Assembly: GCF_025506355.1 (NCBI RefSeq)
Contig: NZ_JANZYP010000019.1
Coordinates: 1 to 64,000 of the forward strand
Length of the DNA stretch: 64,000 nucleotides
Direction: 5' to 3'
Source of the DNA: Sphaerisporangium corydalis
GTDB taxonomy: Bacteria; Actinomycetota; Actinomycetes; Streptosporangiales; Streptosporangiaceae
The notes below the pieces were generated by a model. It worked only from the letters and a program-made list of their open reading frames with translations. It had not been told where the DNA came from and searched no databases. A program made the position numbers and the translations under genes. Numbering within the stretch: position 1 is the first letter of the stretch; the number at the start of each line of letters is the position of its first letter. Positions 60,538-64,000 of this stretch are shown in pieces.

Positions 60538-61104
60538 TCACTTCTGGAGGACGGCCTCGATCTCGAGGCTGATCGACACCTGGTCGCCGACCACGACCTC
60601 ACCGCCGCCCATCGGGACGGCGGTCCCGATGCCGAAGTCGCGCCGGTTGATCAGCGCGGTCACCGAGAAGCCGGCCCGCTGCCCGCCGAACGGATCGGGC
60701 CCGAACCCGTTCACCTCGGCGGCCAGCGGCACCCGCCGGGTGACGCCGTGCAACGTCAGCTCACCGTCGACGACCCAGCCGTCGCCGGCGCGCCCGACGC
60801 CGGTGGAGCGGTAGGTCATCGCCGGGTACGTCTCGACCTCCAGGAAGTCGGCGGAGCGGAGGTGGCGGTCACGGGGTCCGTAGCCGGTGTCGACGGACGC
60901 CAGGTCGATCGTCGCGGTGACCGACGAGGACAGCGGGTCCGCGCCGGTGACGATCGTGACGTCGTAACCGGTGAACCGGCCGCGCGCCTTGCCGACCATG
61001 AGGTGCCGGACGGAGAAGGCGATCTCGGAGTGCACCGGGTCGGCCTTCCAGGTGCCGGCCGTGTAGCCGGGGACCGCGATGGTCGCGGGAAGGTGTTCGC
61101 TCAT
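60538..61104 (-). CDS. YceI-family protein
   Basis: A 188-residue lipocalin-like polyisoprenoid-binding protein. TAGTWKADPVHSEIAFSVRH is the hallmark start of YceI domains. The middle has SVDTGYGPRDRHLRSADFLE, and DGELTLHGVTRRVPLAAEV is also diagnostic. No signal peptide, so the cytoplasmic actinobacterial form. It lies downstream of the sigma-factor gene on the same strand, separated by a tandem repeat array, and may be one of its targets. Confidence 0.92.
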   Translation of the reverse strand: MSEHLPATIAVPGYTAGTWKADPVHSEIAFSVRHLMVGKARGRFTGYDVTIVTGADPLSSSVTATIDLASVDTGYGPRDRHLRSADFLEVETYPAMTYRSTGVGRAGDGWVVDGELTLHGVTRRVPLAAEVNGFGPDPFGGQRAGFSVTALINRRDFGIGTAVPMGGGEVVVGDQVSISLEIEAVLQK

Positions 61105-61157
61105 GTCCAGGCGACGAACGGGCACCCGCCCAGGGGACACCCCGGGTCGCACGTCTT

Positions 61158-61247
61158 CGAGGCTCTGGGTCGCGAGGCCCTGGGTCGCGAGACGCTGGGA
61201 CGCGAGGCGCTGGGACGCGAGGCGCTGGGACGCGAGGCGCTGGGTCA
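61158..61247 (+). repeat. 15-bp tandem repeat starting at the sigma-factor stop codon
   Basis: CGAGGCGCTGGGACG-type units start every 15 bp at 61158, 61173, 61188, 61203, 61218 and 61233. The last unit contains the sigma-factor stop (TCA, 61245-61247 on the plus strand). A further, diverged copy (CGAGGCGCCGGGTCAGG) is coding at 61256 inside the gene. Confidence 0.85.
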
Positions 61248-62408
61248 GAACCCTTCGAGGCGCCGGGTCAGGAACCGCCGCTCGGGAGTGGAGGTGGCCA
61301 GGTCGAGCGCGCGCCGGTAGGCCGCGCGGGCCTCGTCGTCGCGGCCGAGCCGCCGCAGCAACTCCCCCCGGGTCGAGTGGAAATAGAGGTATCCGCCCAG
61401 GTCGAGCACCTCGACGGCGTCCAGCGCCGCGGCGGGGTCGCCGGCCTGGGCGAGCGCCACGGCGCGGTTGAGCTCGACCACCGGCGAGCCGGTGAGGGCG
61501 GCCAGCCGCCGGTACAACCCGGCGACCTGCCCCCAGTCGATCCGCTCCCGCGCCTGCAGTGAGGCGATCGCGGCCTGGACGACGTAGGCGCCGCGACCGC
61601 CCAGCGCGATCGCCCGGTCGAGCATCGCCCGTCCTTCGGCGATCTGGCCGGTGTCCCACAGCGACCGGTCCTGGTCGTCGAGCAGGACGAGGTCCTCGCC
61701 GGCGAACCGGGCGCGCCGCCGGGCGTGGTGGATCATCATCAGCGCGAGCAGCCCGTGCGCCTCCGGCTCGTCCGGCATGAGCCCGGCGAGCACCCGGCCG
61801 AGGCGGATGGCCTCGGCGCCGAGGTCGACCCGGCCGCTGTAGCCCTCGTTGTAGATCAGGTAGACGACGGCGAGCACCGCGTCGAGGCGGTCGGCGAGCA
61901 GGGGCGCACCGGGGACCGAGAACGGGATCCCGGTCGCCTTGATCTTGGCCTTGGCGCGGGACAGGCGGCGTTTCATGGTCTCCTCCGGGACCAGGAACGC
62001 CCGGGCGATGTCGGCGGTCGCGAGGCCGCCGAGGGCCCGCAGCGTGAGCGCCACCTGCCCCTCCAGCGGCAGCGCCGGGTGGCAGCACGTGAAGATCAGT
62101 TCGAGCCGTTCGTCCTTGATCACGGTGTCGTCCGATTCGTCCATGACCGCCTCCGGCACCGGCAGCAGGTGGATCTTCTCGGCCAGGGTGCGTTCCCGGC
62201 GGATCCGGTCGATCGCCCGGTTACGGGCCGTCGTCACCAGCCACGCGCCCGGGTTGGCGGGCGGGCCCGAGGCGGGCCAGCGTTCCGCCGCGATGGCGAA
62301 CGCCTCCTGCGCCGCCTCCTCGGCCCTGTCGAAGTCGCCGAAGCACCCGACCAGGGAGGCCAGCACCCGGCCCCACTGGTCACGGAAGACCTCCTCCAGC
62401 GCGGTCAG
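61245..62408 (-). CDS. SigJ/ECF-like RNA polymerase sigma factor with C-terminal extension, CTG start likely
   Basis: A 387-residue sigma factor of the ECF group that carries a DUF6596/TPR-like C-terminal half and is always paired with a YCII-domain protein. Region 2: LVGCFGDFDRAEEAAQEAFA and GAWLVTTARNRAIDRIRRER. Region 4: LTLRALGGLATADIARAFLV, PEETMKRRLSRAKAKIK. The extension includes LIYNEGYSG and LLRRLGRDDEARAAYRRALD. The natural start of the family (xTALEEVFRDQWGRVLA) falls on CTG 62408, which overlaps the YCII stop as CTGA; no in-frame ATG or GTG exists nearby, only far upstream inside the YCII gene. Translation by coupling from a CTG is therefore the best reading. Confidence 0.85.
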   Translation of the reverse strand: MTALEEVFRDQWGRVLASLVGCFGDFDRAEEAAQEAFAIAAERWPASGPPANPGAWLVTTARNRAIDRIRRERTLAEKIHLLPVPEAVMDESDDTVIKDERLELIFTCCHPALPLEGQVALTLRALGGLATADIARAFLVPEETMKRRLSRAKAKIKATGIPFSVPGAPLLADRLDAVLAVVYLIYNEGYSGRVDLGAEAIRLGRVLAGLMPDEPEAHGLLALMMIHHARRRARFAGEDLVLLDDQDRSLWDTGQIAEGRAMLDRAIALGGRGAYVVQAAIASLQARERIDWGQVAGLYRRLAALTGSPVVELNRAVALAQAGDPAAALDAVEVLDLGGYLYFHSTRGELLRRLGRDDEARAAYRRALDLATSTPERRFLTRRLEGF

Positions 62409-62743
62409 CGTGGCACCACCGGCCTGACCTCGACCGCGCCGCCGAGCCGGGCGGCCGGGATGCGGGCCGCCAGCTCGATGGCCTCGTCCAGGTCGGCCGC
62501 CTCGACCAGGTAGATGCCGCCGAGCACCTCCTTGGTGTCGGCGAACGGTCCGTCGGTCATCAGCGTCCGGCCACCGGCCACCCGCACGCTGGTCGCCGTC
62601 TCGGCGGACCGCAGCTGCGCGGCCACGAGGCACCGGGGGTCATCGGCCAGCGCCGCGTAATCGGCGTAGGCCGCTTCCTGGTCCTCGCCGGGCAGCGCCT
62701 CGCCGTAGCCGGGCTCGATATAGATCATCAGGGCGTACTGCAT
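62405..62743 (-). CDS. YCII-domain protein paired with the sigma factor
   Basis: A 112-residue ferredoxin-like-fold protein. YALMIYIEPGYGEALPGEDQ, VRVAGGRTLMTDGPFADTKE and LGGIYLVEAADLDEAIELAA are typical of the YCII/DGPF family (DGPF motif seen). Such proteins are regularly encoded immediately before SigJ/ECF-type sigma factors, presumably as sensors or modulators. ATG 62743. Its stop overlaps the proposed CTG start of the sigma factor (CTGA). Confidence 0.92.
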   Translation of the reverse strand: MQYALMIYIEPGYGEALPGEDQEAAYADYAALADDPRCLVAAQLRSAETATSVRVAGGRTLMTDGPFADTKEVLGGIYLVEAADLDEAIELAARIPAARLGGAVEVRPVVPR

Positions 62744-62883
62744 CGCGGCCTCCCGGGACGTTGGGCTCTCACCTCTACGACGAACGAGCGGCGGCGCGGG
62801 GGACACCACCGAGGTGCGCAATCCATGACAGTCCACGACGCTACTCGAAGGGCCCCCGAACACGAGATGACCTTGAGGCAGGG

Positions 62884-63630
62884 TCAGGGGGTCGATGACC
62901 TTGAGGTCGGGTCGAGGAGGACGGCCTCCAGGTCGTCGAGGCCGGCCAGGGTCTCGCCGAGTTTCTCGCGCTCGGCTTCGGAGAGGGTGAGCGCGCGTGC
63001 CCGGGCGAGGGCGTCGCGGGCGGCGGTGGTGTCTTCGGCACGGAGTGCGAGCTCGGTGCGATAGGCCAGGGCTTCCACCAGGTCGGTGACCGGCGCCGAC
63101 CCGCGGTGCCTGGTCAGCGCGCTGTCCAGGATCCGGGCGGCCTGCCGGGTGTCGCCCTTGGAGTCGCCCAGCACGACCGCGTTCCGCATGGCCTTCGCGA
63201 GTTGGCTGGCCGGTTCGTCGGTGTCGTCGTCCGCCGCGGCGGTGTTGTGGAAGATCCGGATCCAGTTGCCGCCGGGGTCGACGACCGAGAAGCCGGCGAC
63301 GCCACCGACGTTCTTCCGCTTGCGTGGCCTGGTCATCCGCGGGATGCCGGAGACCAGGAGCTTGCCGTGGACCTTGCGCATGCCGGCCGCGAACGCCTCG
63401 AACAGCGCCCCGGTGTCGGACACGAGGACCACGCAACTGCCGTAGGAGTCCTCGGGTCTGAAGTCCGGAATGCCGAAGAACTGCAGCTGGAGGTCTTCTC
63501 GCTTCAGGCCCACGCACGGATACGGGCGGAGCTGGTAGTAGGTCCGGTCGAAGCCCAGCATGGTGTAGAACTCGACGATCTCGTCGATCGACCGGCAAGG
63601 GAGCAGCGGCACAGTGATCTCGTTGGCCAT
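62884..63630 (-). CDS. VOC-family protein with helical C-terminal extension
   Basis: A 248-residue protein. The N-terminal VOC domain (about 1-120) begins ITVPLLPCRSIDEIVEFYTM and contains YQLRPYPCVGLKREDLQLQF, and the end strand VVDPGGNWIRIF. The following about 120 residues are helical with TPR-like text (GDTRQAARILDSALTRH; LRAEDTTAARDALARARALT), an unusual fusion for this family. Start ATG 63630 (GGAG 4 nt upstream) is preferred to ATG 63633. Bleomycin-resistance-like or glyoxalase-like activity is possible. It lies 44 bp after a PadR-like regulator gene on the same strand, which may control it. Confidence 0.82.
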   Translation of the reverse strand: MANEITVPLLPCRSIDEIVEFYTMLGFDRTYYQLRPYPCVGLKREDLQLQFFGIPDFRPEDSYGSCVVLVSDTGALFEAFAAGMRKVHGKLLVSGIPRMTRPRKRKNVGGVAGFSVVDPGGNWIRIFHNTAAADDDTDEPASQLAKAMRNAVVLGDSKGDTRQAARILDSALTRHRGSAPVTDLVEALAYRTELALRAEDTTAARDALARARALTLSEAEREKLGETLAGLDDLEAVLLDPTSRSSTP

Positions 63631-63674
63631 CATTCTCCGTTTCGACAGGGCGGGTTGAGTCGTGCGGCGGGTCC

Positions 63675-64000
63675 CTATTCGATCGGTGCGGGGACCTCGC
63701 CGGCCATGGTGAACGCGCCTTCTTCGAGGCGGCGGATCAGCCGATGGGTCCAAGTGGCGCCGTAGTCGGCGGTGGTCAACCACAGCGTCAGTACCTCACC
63801 GACCGGACCCCAGGTGTCCAGGTCGGTGCCCGCGGGCAAGTGCGCGGTGACGCTCTCGCGCCACGCGTCCATCGCTCGCGCACGCTCGCGCAACATCTGC
63901 AGAGCCTGATCGCGGGGCAGATCCTCGATCAGGCCGACGGCGCCAGCCAGCACGTCCAGGCTCGGCTGGCGGTCGGACAGCGCCTGGCGCAGCAGGGCGA
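63675..64000 (-). CDS. PadR-like regulator, C-terminal part (runs off the window)
   Basis: The minus-strand frame is open from the right edge of the window to the stop at 63675 (108 codons visible). The text LPRDQALQMLRERARAMDAW, followed by an all-helical end with WTHRLIRRLEEGAF, resembles the C-terminal dimerisation domain (VirR-like) of PadR regulators. The DNA-binding N-terminus is outside the window, so the assignment is tentative. It is located directly upstream of, and on the same strand as, the VOC protein gene. Confidence 0.5.
   Translation of the reverse strand, partial: ALLRQALSDRQPSLDVLAGAVGLIEDLPRDQALQMLRERARAMDAWRESVTAHLPAGTDLDTWGPVGEVLTLWLTTADYGATWTHRLIRRLEEGAFTMAGEVPAPIE

Overview
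The window is 64 kb of very high-GC DNA with strong G/C third-position bias, Shine-Dalgarno-led genes, frequent GTG starts and many ATGA/GTGA gene overlaps. It also carries Sec-secreted plant-polysaccharide enzymes with CBM2 and ricin modules, a LamG plus RHS-repeat secreted pair, LAL/LuxR, TetR, MarR and WYL regulators, and a FurA-KatG pair. This is the profile of a soil filamentous actinomycete. I suspect a Streptosporangiales-type genome, but no marker gene in the window fixes the taxon.

Layout. (1) 0-6 kb: a dormancy/hypoxia-type locus resembling the mycobacterial DosR regulon. It holds an acyl-CoA synthetase cut by an IS5-family element, two PPOX-fold flavin proteins, a DevR/DosR-like response regulator with two DosR-box-like sites in front of it, an Acg-family nitroreductase and a DoxX membrane protein. 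(2) 6-14.5 kb: a patchwork of accessory DNA with lower GC, gene relics (SNase-excalibur, IS256-type transposase), orphan small genes and a translationally coupled XRE regulator-acetyltransferase pair. (3) 14.5-24.2 kb: secreted carbohydrate-active enzymes (two PL1 pectate lyases, a GH with Fn3 and CBM2, a CE4 deacetylase with CBM2) enclosing furA-katG. (4) 24.2-32.5 kb: several regulator/target pairs sharing divergent promoters with visible inverted repeats, medium-chain reductases, a secreted protein ending in a DUF4214-like domain, and a serine hydrolase. (5) 32.5-47.4 kb: four consecutive minus-strand genes (S8 peptidase, LamG protein, 2110-residue RHS protein with an HExxH C-terminus, small lipoprotein), read here as a candidate secreted toxin cassette. 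(6) 47.7-56.4 kb: a LAL regulator divergent from a five-gene peptide-type ABC importer. (7) 56.4-64 kb: a GH-like protein, WYL regulator, DinB and VOC proteins, a small membrane protein, SnoaL, YceI, a sigma factor/YCII pair, another VOC protein and the end of a PadR-like regulator.

The most unusual signal is not a gene. At seven separate genes (devR-like, PPOX-2, pectate lyase 1, the importer's DppB-like and DppD-like genes, the small membrane protein at 59.6 kb, and the sigma factor) the sequence around the stop codon is itself the first unit of a tandem or direct repeat of 15-72 bp period that runs into the intergenic space. Inside the ABC operon the duplication has made two tiny ORFs whose last codons copy the end of the preceding gene and which keep a stop/start overlap with the next gene. 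Other candidates worth checking are a 40-codon ORF with three in-frame GTTWD repeats, a sigma factor that seems to start at CTG, and perfect nested palindromes in front of the serine hydrolase gene.

All functional calls come from reading motifs and family resemblance by eye; no database search was run.
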